Source: Sphingobacterium sp. UBA7855
Lineage (GTDB): Bacteria; Bacteroidota; Bacteroidia; Sphingobacteriales; Sphingobacteriaceae
Direction: 5' to 3'
DNA length: 64,000 bases
Assembly (NCBI GenBank): GCA_002500745.1
Contig: DLST01000018.1
Location: forward strand, 405,227-469,226
In this document: positions 1 through 7,697 of the stretch, in pieces
Layout: each line of letters begins with the position of its first letter
How positions within the stretch are numbered: the first letter of the stretch is position 1
Program-made: the position numbers and the translations under genes
The notes under the pieces: generated by a model
Told to the model about the DNA's origin: nothing
Database searches by the model: none
What the model saw: the letters and a program-made list of their open reading frames with translations, nothing else

Positions 1-1481
1 CCTTCGCGCGCTAAAGTCGTTGTAGCAGTTCGTTGTGCGGCTTCCAAAGGAGTCTGTCTTCGAGAAGTGGGCCGACTCGCTTTTTCCGCTTTTTTTTCCT
101 GGGCCGCGCGTTGTTCTTCCTGTGCTGCAGCCTGGATTCGTTCTTCTATGATTTCAGCCGCAGAGCGATTTTCTTGCCGCTCTTGGTATTTAACTTTTAA
201 ATCAGACTGATTGATCATTTGTTGGATTGTTGCGCCACTTGCAGGCCCCATCACGGCACGGGCAGGTACCAAATGCGTAGCAACAACCTCTGTGGGGATA
301 CCTTTATCATTCAATACGGTAATCAATGCCTGTCCTGTCCCTAAGGAGGTTAAGACTTGATCAATTTCATAAAAGTCGGATTTGGGATATGTTTTAACAA
401 TCTTCTTTAAGTTTTCAGCATCGTTGGGTGTAAAAGCACGCAGGGCATGTTGTACGCGATTTCCCAACTGCGCCAATACAGATTCTGGCACATCGGTTGG
501 GGACTGTGTACAGAAGAACACCCCGACCCCTTTCGATCGAATAAGACGAATGATCTGATCAACCTGTGTGAGAAAGGCTTTAGGAGCTCCGTTAAACAGT
601 AGATGGGCTTCGTCAAAGAAAAAGACAAGTTTAGGTTTGTCCAAATCGCCAACCTCAGGCATATTTTTAAACAGCTGTGCAAGTAAGCTTAACAAAAATG
701 TAGAATAAAGTATGGGTTGGTCTTGTACATCGGAGATATTTAATAAGCTAATCACGCCCTTACCATCTACCTTTTGAAACAAATCGTTGATGTCAAATTC
801 TCTCTCACCAAAAATATGCGCTAGACCTTGCTGTTCCAATGCAACGATCTTACGTAAGATGGTTCCCGAGCTGGCGGAGCTAATCTTACCGTAATCATTT
901 TTTATCTCTTCGCTACCCGGTCCTTCCGAGAGGTAGGTAAGCAATTTCTTCGTGTCTGAAAAATCGATCAAAGGCATTTGTTGATCCTGCGCATATTTAA
1001 ACATAGCCGCTAATACGCCCGTTTGCGTTTCATTGAGCTCCAGTATCCGGCCCAGCAATACCGGTCCAAAGTCCTCTACAGTCATCCGCATAGGAATTCC
1101 TTTGTTGCCAGAAAGTGAGTACAATTCAACGGGAAACGATGATGGCTCAAATGGTATGCCCACAGCACTTCCGCGGTCAATAAGTGCCTGATTAGTCAGT
1201 CCTGGCTCTGCTAAACCTGATAAGTCGCCTTTGACATCCAGCATAAATACAGGTACAGCGGCATCCGACAATTGCTCGGCGATTAACTGTAACGTACGCG
1301 TTTTACCTGTGCCTGTAGCGCCAGCAATAAGACCGTGACGGTTCATCATTTTCAACGCCAAATTCACTTTTGCTTCAGATTGAATTTCCCCATTCAGAAT
1401 CCCTGCACCCAGATAAATGAATGCTCCTTTGGGGTTATAGGATACCTTTACTTGCTCAATAAATTGTTCTTTATTTGCCAT
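1..1481 (-). CDS. HerA-like P-loop ATPase, DUF853 family (3' end cut by window)
   Basis: Partial gene; its C-terminus lies beyond the left edge of the window. About 493 residues are visible, starting MANKEQFIEQ at the ATG at 1481. Walker A GATGTGKT is at about residues 54-61 and Walker B FFFDEAH near 285. The C-terminal visible part is rich in Gln, Glu, Ala and Arg and probably coiled. This matches the DUF853 (YjgR-type) group of HerA/FtsK-like cytoplasmic ATPases. Their cellular role is not firmly known; DNA pumping or helicase activity is inferred from the HerA relationship. No NurA nuclease neighbour is visible. It is divergent from the small secreted protein at 1653. Family call is confident, function is not. 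Confidence 0.9.
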   Translation of the reverse strand, partial: MANKEQFIEQVKVSYNPKGAFIYLGAGILNGEIQSEAKVNLALKMMNRHGLIAGATGTGKTRTLQLIAEQLSDAAVPVFMLDVKGDLSGLAEPGLTNQALIDRGSAVGIPFEPSSFPVELYSLSGNKGIPMRMTVEDFGPVLLGRILELNETQTGVLAAMFKYAQDQQMPLIDFSDTKKLLTYLSEGPGSEEIKNDYGKISSASSGTILRKIVALEQQGLAHIFGEREFDINDLFQKVDGKGVISLLNISDVQDQPILYSTFLLSLLAQLFKNMPEVGDLDKPKLVFFFDEAHLLFNGAPKAFLTQVDQIIRLIRSKGVGVFFCTQSPTDVPESVLAQLGNRVQHALRAFTPNDAENLKKIVKTYPKSDFYEIDQVLTSLGTGQALITVLNDKGIPTEVVATHLVPARAVMGPASGATIQQMINQSDLKVKYQERQENRSAAEIIEERIQAAAQEEQRAAQEKKAEKASRPTSRRQTPLEAAQRTATTTLARE

Positions 1482-1574
1482 ACCTAAGGCTTTAAATGTA
1501 TAAATCAATAAACATTGAAAAACGTTTCATAAAAATAATTTCTTCGTCACAATTTAGTGCCAAAATATATTTTT

Positions 1575-1584
1575 TAGTGCACTA
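1575..1584. promoter_or_regulatory. 10-bp palindrome plus half-site between divergent genes
   Basis: TAGTGCACTA is a perfect palindrome. The sequence TTTAGTGC occurs at 1553-1560 and again at 1573-1580, so the copies sit exactly 20 bp apart, about two helical turns. The element lies between the DUF853 start (1481) and the promoter of the 1653 gene. It could bind a dimeric repressor; this is inference from symmetry and position only. Confidence 0.35.
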
Positions 1585-1588
1585 CTAA

Positions 1589-1618
1589 TTTGAATTTAAC
1601 ATGGAATTGCTATTTTTA
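1589..1618 (+). promoter_or_regulatory. Bacteroidota-type promoter of the 1653 gene
   Basis: TTTG at 1589-1592 and TATTTTTA at 1611-1618 are separated by 18 bp, close to the primary sigma consensus of this phylum (TTTG, then TAnnTTTG). The predicted start of transcription is about 30 bp before the ATG at 1653. Confidence 0.55.
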
Positions 1619-1652
1619 CGATGTAAAACAGTAAAACTAAAGGTAATAAAAA

Positions 1653-1988
1653 ATGTTAAATAAGCGGTTTAGATTTGTGGCAGCGTTCCTTTGCGCGATC
1701 ATCTTTTTCACAAAGATGGCTATATCTATTTCACCTATTTTTTCCAATAGTTTAGATCAAAGTACAATCTTACAGGTTGTTTTACAACTGGAAATCGAGA
1801 ACAATAATGGCGCGAGTAATGATACACTCGAGACGGCCTCAAAATTTTTCAATACGAAGTCAGAAGAACCTATTGTATTCGAAACTATAATCGTTGAGAA
1901 CCAAGGAAAACAAAAGAATTATCTTAAAAATGAGAAAAGCATTCTAGCTTTTCATCCTACGGTTCCAACACCCCCTCCTAACGTATAA
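1653..1988 (+). CDS. Small secreted or membrane-anchored protein of unknown function (111 aa)
   Basis: I do not recognise this family. The N-terminus has Lys/Arg residues, then a hydrophobic stretch at about residues 8-28 that could be a signal peptide or anchor. The rest is polar, Asn/Glu/Lys-rich, and ends in a proline-rich TPPPNV tail. A promoter-like pair lies 35-64 bp upstream and a short terminator hairpin follows the stop directly, so it looks like a separate transcription unit and a real gene. It sits upstream of the SulP transporter in the same direction, with 230 bp between. A role with SulP is only a guess from position. Confidence 0.6.
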   Translation: MLNKRFRFVAAFLCAIIFFTKMAISISPIFSNSLDQSTILQVVLQLEIENNNGASNDTLETASKFFNTKSEEPIVFETIIVENQGKQKNYLKNEKSILAFHPTVPTPPPNV

Positions 1989-1990
1989 TG

Positions 1991-2010
1991 ACATCCTATC
2001 GGGATGTTTT
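1991..2010 (+). terminator. Short intrinsic terminator after the small secreted protein
   Basis: ACATCC (1991-1996) pairs with GGATGT (2002-2007) around a 5-nt loop, followed by TTTT. The stem is only 6 bp, so it may be leaky and allow read-through into the SulP gene. Confidence 0.5.
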
Positions 2011-2218
2011 CCTATCGACCTGCACGCGAAAGAAAAAGCGTGTACGCATTCTTGATTTTTCTTAAGCATTCTTTACGCTGGCACGATCGGTCTATTGTTG
2101 ACCTTTTGAGTGCAGTGGGTGCGTTGATGCTCCGGGACAATAAGCTCTCGATGCGTTATTGCTGCAGCTATTGATAGTTGCTTAATGAAAACTTTATTTA
2201 CAGATAAACACAAATTTT

Positions 2219-3760
2219 ATGTTTGGAACTCGTACGTCGGCTTTTCTAAAATTATCGAAAAGAGACTTAAAATATGACTTCCCTGCTAGTGTTGTGGTGT
2301 TTTTGGTGGCACTTCCATTATGTTTGGGAATTGCAATGGCCTCAGGTGCGCCATTGTTTGCAGGATTATTGACAGGTGTAATTGGTGGAATCGTGGTCGC
2401 TTCCATCAGTAAATCACCACTCAGTGTAAGTGGACCAGCTGCCGGTCTAACTGTTATAGTCTTAGGTGCTATTCAAAGCCTAGGTGCATATGAAACCTTT
2501 CTACTTGCCGTCGTTATTGCTGGCATAATACAAATCATTCTGGGTATATTAAAAGCTGGAATGATAGGCAATTATTTCCCCTCAGCAGTCATTGTAGGGA
2601 TGCTTGCGGCAATCGGTATTACGATTATCATGAAACAAATTCCTTTAGCATTGGGTTTGGTGGAATCACATGCCTTTGAAGTGAATAATGGGCATGGTAT
2701 CGGTGCTTATTTTGACACGATAGTCTCAGCAATCAACTTTGGTGCATTGACCATCTGTGCGCTGTCTTTAGCGATTCTTATCTTTTGGCCAGCGATTCCA
2801 AAGCTCAATAAAGTTCCAGCCCCGTTGGTGGTGGTAATTTTAGGTGTCAGCTTAGCTTACCTTTTCAACGGATCAGCATTCCAATTGCATGAAAAGCAAT
2901 TTGTTTTAGTTCCGGTTGTAGGTTCTTTCTCGGAGTTCACGGGTTTATTTACACTTCCGGATTTTACACAGGTAGTGAACAAAGAGGTGTGGATTGCGGC
3001 GTTTACCATTGCGATTATCGCTAGCCTTGAAACTTTATTGAGCATCGAAGCTGTGGATAAAATAGATCCTTACAAAAGAAATACACCAACCAACCGCGAA
3101 CTTGTTGCGCAGGGAATCGGTAATATGACCAGCGGACTTTTAGGGGGCCTACCCTTAACATCTGTTATCGTTCGCTCATCGGCAAACGTCAATGCGGGAG
3201 GAAAAACGAGACAATCTGCCATTATGCATGGTCTTTGGCTTTTGGTCGCTATGCTGGCAATCCCGACAATGCTAAATATGATTCCACTAGCCTGTCTAGC
3301 CGCCATTCTCCTTCATACAGGATATAAATTAGCAAAACCAAGCCTGTTCACCTCCATGTACAAAAAAGGTTTAGATCAATTTATCCCATTTTGTGTTACC
3401 ATTGTAGCCATTGTTTTTACCGATTTGCTGATGGGGGTAGGTATAGGAATTGTCGTCGCAACCTGCTATATCTTGAAAGCAAATATGAAAAATGCGTTTA
3501 AATACAATATTGAAAGAGACAACGACGAAGATAAAGCTATCATTACATTAGCTGAAGAAGTATCATTTTTGAATAAAGTTCCTATTCAACAAAAATTATA
3601 CAGCTTACCAAAATCGATCAGCAAGATCCGCATTGATGGGACATTCAGTAAATTTATCGATAAAGATGTTATTGAAGTCATCAAAGATTTTGAACAGAAT
3701 GCAAGAAGCAAAGGAAAAGACATTGAACTTTTGCAGGTTGTTTATAAAAAGCCTTCCTAG
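2219..3760 (+). CDS. SulP family anion transporter (probable bicarbonate or sulfate uptake)
   Basis: A 513-residue inner-membrane protein with many hydrophobic segments across residues 20-430. The first helices carry the SulP signature (VALPLCLGIAMASGAPLFAG, about residues 31-50, followed by SGPAAGL). The C-terminal cytoplasmic part (about 440-510) resembles a short, degenerate STAS domain. A carbonic anhydrase gene follows on the same strand 208 bp downstream; this pairing is known for bicarbonate transporters of the BicA/SulP type, so bicarbonate is the favoured substrate, but sulfate cannot be excluded. The ATG at 2219 gives a normal short N-terminus before the first helix. The 230-bp leader upstream shows no riboswitch I recognise. 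Confidence 0.92.
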   Translation: MFGTRTSAFLKLSKRDLKYDFPASVVVFLVALPLCLGIAMASGAPLFAGLLTGVIGGIVVASISKSPLSVSGPAAGLTVIVLGAIQSLGAYETFLLAVVIAGIIQIILGILKAGMIGNYFPSAVIVGMLAAIGITIIMKQIPLALGLVESHAFEVNNGHGIGAYFDTIVSAINFGALTICALSLAILIFWPAIPKLNKVPAPLVVVILGVSLAYLFNGSAFQLHEKQFVLVPVVGSFSEFTGLFTLPDFTQVVNKEVWIAAFTIAIIASLETLLSIEAVDKIDPYKRNTPTNRELVAQGIGNMTSGLLGGLPLTSVIVRSSANVNAGGKTRQSAIMHGLWLLVAMLAIPTMLNMIPLACLAAILLHTGYKLAKPSLFTSMYKKGLDQFIPFCVTIVAIVFTDLLMGVGIGIVVATCYILKANMKNAFKYNIERDNDEDKAIITLAEEVSFLNKVPIQQKLYSLPKSISKIRIDGTFSKFIDKDVIEVIKDFEQNARSKGKDIELLQVVYKKPS

Positions 3761-3809
3761 CACCAAAACATTCATCATTGGATAGAAGCTTTGCCAGAGA
3801 TCATAGTGT

Positions 3810-3845
3810 ATGAAAGATCCTGTCGGGACGGCAGTCGTCTTTCAT
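3810..3845 (+). other. Two-part hairpin between the SulP and carbonic anhydrase genes
   Basis: ATGAAAGA (3810-3817) pairs with TCTTTCAT (3838-3845), and inside it CTGTC can pair with GGCAG around a GGGAC loop. There is no T-run after it, so it is not a standard terminator. It could be a processing or stability element between sulP and the carbonic anhydrase gene, or a weak attenuator. Confidence 0.35.
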
Positions 3846-3968
3846 TGAGATCAGGAACAGTTATTCAATGAAAATAAGTTGTTTGAAGTAAACAATGAAT
3901 TTAGACATTTGTATATACTAGCATAAAATAGAAACGATGCCTGCGGGCAAGAGTGAAATAAGAAAAAT

Positions 3969-4616
3969 ATGGAAAATAAAGATTTAATAATCGGATTTGA
4001 CAATATCATTAAAGGGAATAAAGAGTGGATGGAATTTGTGAAAAATGACGTAACAGGGCGTTTCCAGCAGCTTGCCAAAGGGCAGAATCCAGAAATTCTT
4101 TGGATCGGCTGTGCAGATAGCCGAGTACCCGCTAATGAATTGACAGGCACAAAGCCGGGCGAGGTATTTGTACACCGTAATATTGCCAACATGGTTATTC
4201 ACTCTGATATGAGTATGCTGTCGGTGTTAGACTATGCGGTCAATGTTTTAAAAGTAAAACATGTCATTATCGCGGGCCACTACGGTTGTGGTGGTGTAGC
4301 TGCCTCTCTAAGCCGCAAGCAATATGGTATTATCGACAATTGGCTTGGCCATATCAAAGATGTATATCGCTTACATAGCGCTGAGATTGATGCGATTGAA
4401 GAGCACGAAGAAAAAGTAAATCGCTTAATCGAACTTAATGTAAAAGAGCAAGTTTTTAACCTTTGTTCCACCTCAATCATTCAAAATGCATGGAAAGAAC
4501 GTAATGATCTTGCAGTGCATGGTATGATTATCAATATCGGTACTGGAGAATTGATCGACCAGCATTGTACTTTCACCAACAATGATGAGCTTGGCGAAAT
4601 CTTCTCGTACAAATAG
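3969..4616 (+). CDS. can: Beta-class carbonic anhydrase
   Basis: Interconverts CO2 and bicarbonate in the cytoplasm. The 215-residue length is usual for the class. Zinc ligands of a beta carbonic anhydrase are all present: Cys48 and Asp50 with Arg52 (CADSR), then His104 and Cys107 (HYGCGG). The HRNIAN motif at about 69-74 is also typical. The ATG at 3969 is preceded by an A-rich leader (AAGAAAAAT), as expected in Bacteroidota. It follows the SulP transporter gene and ends at a strong palindromic terminator, so the pair probably supplies bicarbonate for carboxylation reactions. I am sure of the family; the link with SulP is contextual. Confidence 0.95.
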   Translation: MENKDLIIGFDNIIKGNKEWMEFVKNDVTGRFQQLAKGQNPEILWIGCADSRVPANELTGTKPGEVFVHRNIANMVIHSDMSMLSVLDYAVNVLKVKHVIIAGHYGCGGVAASLSRKQYGIIDNWLGHIKDVYRLHSAEIDAIEEHEEKVNRLIELNVKEQVFNLCSTSIIQNAWKERNDLAVHGMIINIGTGELIDQHCTFTNNDELGEIFSYK

Positions 4617-4635
4617 CATAGTCATAATAATCGGT

Positions 4636-4660
4636 ATAAAGGGGCAAATTGCCCCTTTAT
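4636..4660 (+). terminator. Palindromic terminator after carbonic anhydrase
   Basis: ATAAAGGGGCAA and TTGCCCCTTTAT form a nearly perfect 25-bp inverted repeat just after the stop at 4616. It has A and T flanks on both sides and could work in both directions. Confidence 0.75.
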
Positions 4661-4779
4661 TATGCTAGATCCAAAGGTGATTAACAATGCGCTTTATAGG
4701 CTCTACAGTAAGCATATCCCACTGTTTATTCTGAACCGAATATCTACGATCTCCTAGCAAATATCTCGTCGCGAATAAT

Positions 4780-4787
4780 TAACTTTG
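4780..4787 (+). promoter_or_regulatory. -7 promoter element of glnS, close to its start codon
   Basis: TAACTTTG matches TAnnTTTG exactly and ends 4 bp before the ATG at 4792. Transcription would then begin at or next to the start codon. I do not see a matching TTTG 18 bp upstream. Confidence 0.45.
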
Positions 4788-4791
4788 TACT

Positions 4792-6462
4792 ATGAGTGAA
4801 GAAAAATCATTAAATTTTATCGAGGAAATTGTCGAAGAGGATCTTCGTACAGGAAAGCATGGCGGACGTGTATTGACACGTTTCCCTCCTGAGCCAAATG
4901 GTTACCTCCACATTGGTCACGCCAAATCCATCTGCTTGAACTTCGGATTAGCCCAGCAGTATAATGGCAAGACTAATCTACGTTTTGATGACACTAACCC
5001 TGTCACTGAGGATACGGAGTATGTTGAAAGTATCAAGAAAGATATTCAATGGCTTGGATTCCAGTGGGCAGCGGAATTATATACTTCAGATTATTTTGAG
5101 ACATTATACAGCTATGCCGTTGAACTAATAAAAAAAGGTTTAGCATACGTTGACGATAGCACAGCTGAAGAAATTGCAGCAGCAAAAGGTACTCCAACAG
5201 AACCGGGAGTGCCAACGCCTTACCGCGACAGGCCTATTGAGGAAAATCTAACCTTATTCGCAGCAATGCGTACCGGTAAATACAAAGACGGCGAAAAAGT
5301 ACTTCGGGCAAAGATCGATTTAGCTAGTCCGAATATGCATATGCGTGACCCTTTGTTGTACCGCATCAAACACGCTCACCACCATAGAACTGGCGATCAA
5401 TGGTGCATCTATCCGATGTATGATTTTGCACACGGGCAATCCGATTCTATCGAGAAAATTACACATTCGATCTGTACATTGGAATTTATCCCACACCGTC
5501 CACTTTATGATTGGTGTATTGATAAATTGGAGATTTTCCCTTCTAAACAATACGAATTTGCACGTTTGAATATGACCTATACCGTCATGAGTAAACGCAA
5601 ATTGCTGCAATTAGTTAATGACAAATTTGTTGAAAGCTGGGACGATCCGCGTATGCCTACGATCTCAGGATTACGAAGAAGAGGTTATACACCTGCGAGT
5701 ATCCGCAACTTTTGTGAGAAAATCGGTGTTCAAAAACGCGAAAATATGATCGATGTCAGTCTTCTGGAATTCTGCATCCGTGAGGATCTCAATAAAACGG
5801 CATGGCGCAGAATGGCTGTTCTAGATCCGATCAAATTGGTGATCACAAACTATCCTGAGGGCCAGGTAGAGGAACTTATCGGTGAAAACAATCCAGAAGT
5901 TGAAGGTGGTGAAGGCTCACGCTCCATTCCATTTACAAAAGAACTTTGGATAGAACGCGATGATTTTATGGAAGATGCGCCAAAAAAATTCTTCCGTTTA
6001 GGCCCTGGGCTTTCTGTGCGTTTGAAACATGCTTACATCGTCACCTGTCACGATTTTGTGAAAGATGAAAATGGCAAAATAACGGAAGTGCATTGTACAT
6101 ATGTTCCAAATTCTAAATCAGGAGAAGATACTTCTGGGTTGAAAGTAAAAGGAACAATCCACTGGATCTCGGTTCCACATGCGAAAGAAGCCGAAGTGAG
6201 ATTGTACGACAGATTGTTCAATGATGAAAACCCTGCTGCTGCAGAAGATTTTAAAGCATCGATTAACCCAGAAAGCTTGCATGTTATTGAACGCGCTTAT
6301 ATTGAACCTGATCTAACACATGCAACTCCAGGAAAGGGTTATCAATTTATACGACTGGGGTATTTTACCTTAGATACGCATTCTACCCCTTCCCAATTAG
6401 TCTTTAACCGTACGGTTACACTGAAAGATTCTTGGGGTAAAGAGGTCAAGAAAAATGCATAA
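4792..6462 (+). CDS. glnS: Glutamine--tRNA ligase
   Basis: Charges tRNA-Gln with glutamine in the cytoplasm. A class I synthetase of 556 residues, the usual length for bacterial GlnRS. The HIGH motif is at residues 40-43 inside [12 protein letters not shown], and the KMSKS-like loop reads VMSKRK at about 265. The FPPEPNG form with Glu before Pro-Asn is the GlnRS/eukaryotic-type signature that separates it from bacterial GluRS. A separate gltX is at 41411-42931, so the organism appears to charge Gln directly. It is a single-gene unit with a promoter element right before the ATG and a strong terminator right after the stop. Confidence 0.97.
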   Translation: MSEEKSLNFIEEIVEEDLRTGKHGGRVLTRFPPEPNGYLHIGHAKSICLNFGLAQQYNGKTNLRFDDTNPVTEDTEYVESIKKDIQWLGFQWAAELYTSDYFETLYSYAVELIKKGLAYVDDSTAEEIAAAKGTPTEPGVPTPYRDRPIEENLTLFAAMRTGKYKDGEKVLRAKIDLASPNMHMRDPLLYRIKHAHHHRTGDQWCIYPMYDFAHGQSDSIEKITHSICTLEFIPHRPLYDWCIDKLEIFPSKQYEFARLNMTYTVMSKRKLLQLVNDKFVESWDDPRMPTISGLRRRGYTPASIRNFCEKIGVQKRENMIDVSLLEFCIREDLNKTAWRRMAVLDPIKLVITNYPEGQVEELIGENNPEVEGGEGSRSIPFTKELWIERDDFMEDAPKKFFRLGPGLSVRLKHAYIVTCHDFVKDENGKITEVHCTYVPNSKSGEDTSGLKVKGTIHWISVPHAKEAEVRLYDRLFNDENPAAAEDFKASINPESLHVIERAYIEPDLTHATPGKGYQFIRLGYFTLDTHSTPSQLVFNRTVTLKDSWGKEVKKNA

Positions 6463-6473
6463 AAGATTTATTC

Positions 6474-6517
6474 TTAACTAAAAGAGGTCGGAAGTGATTC
6501 CGACCTCTTTTAGTTAA
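6474..6517 (+). terminator. Strong terminator after glnS
   Basis: A perfect 20-bp stem (6474-6493 with 6498-6517) around the loop GTGA, 11 bp after the glnS stop. Both arms carry A/T-rich ends, so it may act on both strands. Confidence 0.85.
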
Positions 6518-6887
6518 TGGGATTTTATTATACCACACATGGACCTAACGTTGACATTCTTCCTAAAAAAATTTCGAAGCACCACCAATTTCTTCACATC
6601 GCTTTTTTAAATTACGGAGCACTATAAAACATGATATCATCCTAAACTTTTGCTTTTCCTCCAACAAGTAATATAGCCTTCAAAAATTCAGGCTTTATTC
6701 AAGACTGACAAATAATATACCCCCAGAGTCAAAACATACACAGCTGTGTTTTTTTGACAATAATTTATAAAGGTACGTCATGTACACTACTCCGAGCATT
6801 ATATCATTCATTTTTCAACTTGATTATCGTCACTCTTTTGCCTTGATTTTAGCAATAGTTTTACGTCAAACAAATACCCTTAACGAT
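6518..6887. other. Non-coding stretch upstream of the OmpW-like gene
   Basis: No convincing gene. ACACAGCTGTGT at 6738-6749 is a perfect 12-bp palindrome flanked by A-rich and T-rich arms (quasi-symmetric over about 27 bp), 139 bp before the ATG at 6888. It has no loop, so an operator is likelier than a terminator. An in-frame ATG at 6780 exists, but the region before 6888 does not look coding. Confidence 0.4.
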
Positions 6888-7553
6888 ATGAAAAAGTTAT
6901 TTTTAATCGCATTGACACTTACTTTAGGAGCACTAAGTTTACAAGCACAAACAATCCCTAATCAACGTTGGCAAATGAGACTTAGAGGAGTGGCAGTCAT
7001 GCCAAACGAATCGGCTACTATTAACACGATAGGCGGAGACGTGGATATCAACACAAAATTTATTCCTGAACTCGACTTCACCTATTTTTTTACAAAAAAC
7101 ATTGCGGCGGAATTGATTCTTGGAACGACAAAACATAAGGTGCATACAACAGGTTCAGATTTAACTGCGATTGGTGGAAGTTCCTCCAGTAATGTCGATC
7201 TAGGCAGCGTATGGCTTCTTCCTCCTACGCTTACAGCACAATATCACTTCTTCCCCGACGGAGCTATAAAACCTTATGTGGGCGCAGGGATAAATTACAC
7301 GATATTCTATAGTGCTAATGCTGGATCCACTGTAAAGAATGTGAAATACGACAATGCTTTTGGCTTCGCTACCCAACTTGGGATTGATTTTAAGCTATCT
7401 GACAAATACTTTGTGAATTTAGATGCTAAATATATTCTGTTAAAGACAGATGTGAATGTGGATGCATCCAACTTAGCTCCCAACTTATCCATACCAGCAA
7501 AAGTTGATATAAATCCCTTTCTGCTTGGCTTTGGAGTAGGCATGAAATTTTAA
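6888..7553 (+). CDS. OmpW-family outer membrane beta-barrel protein
   Basis: A 221-residue protein with a clear signal peptide (MKKLFLIALT to LQAQ, residues 1-21). The rest shows alternating beta-strand pattern and ends in Phe, as outer-membrane barrels do. The core (FTYFFTKNIAAELILG, about residues 65-80, then YHFFPDGAIKPYVGAGINY near 120-138) is the OmpW signature. OmpW proteins form small 8-stranded channels for hydrophobic compounds; the substrate here is unknown. An earlier in-frame ATG at 6780 would put 36 extra residues before the signal peptide, so I chose 6888. It stands alone between two terminator-like structures. Confidence 0.9.
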   Translation: MKKLFLIALTLTLGALSLQAQTIPNQRWQMRLRGVAVMPNESATINTIGGDVDINTKFIPELDFTYFFTKNIAAELILGTTKHKVHTTGSDLTAIGGSSSSNVDLGSVWLLPPTLTAQYHFFPDGAIKPYVGAGINYTIFYSANAGSTVKNVKYDNAFGFATQLGIDFKLSDKYFVNLDAKYILLKTDVNVDASNLAPNLSIPAKVDINPFLLGFGVGMKF

Positions 7554-7586
7554 TCATTTGGCTCATTTCCCTATCCTATATGTATC

Positions 7587-7617
7587 GAGGCCGCTTTCAG
7601 TATATGAAAACGGCCTC
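7587..7617. terminator. Hairpin between convergent ompW-like and DUF2723 genes
   Basis: GAGGCCG pairs with CGGCCTC, extended by TTTCA/TGAAA around a GTATA loop after a one-base bulge on each side. It lies between the convergent stops at 7553 and 7698. No clear T-run follows on either strand, so termination is likely but not certain. Confidence 0.55.
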
Positions 7618-7697
7618 ATCTGGTTCATCACCTCAAGCATATTCATCCAGTTACCATTGAGCCAAACCCAATAATTTGGTTTCGTTTGTTAAAAGCA

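Noticed and set aside
6780..6887. Longer OmpW-like protein starting at 6780
   Set aside because: The added 36 residues precede a perfect signal peptide and lie in the leader.
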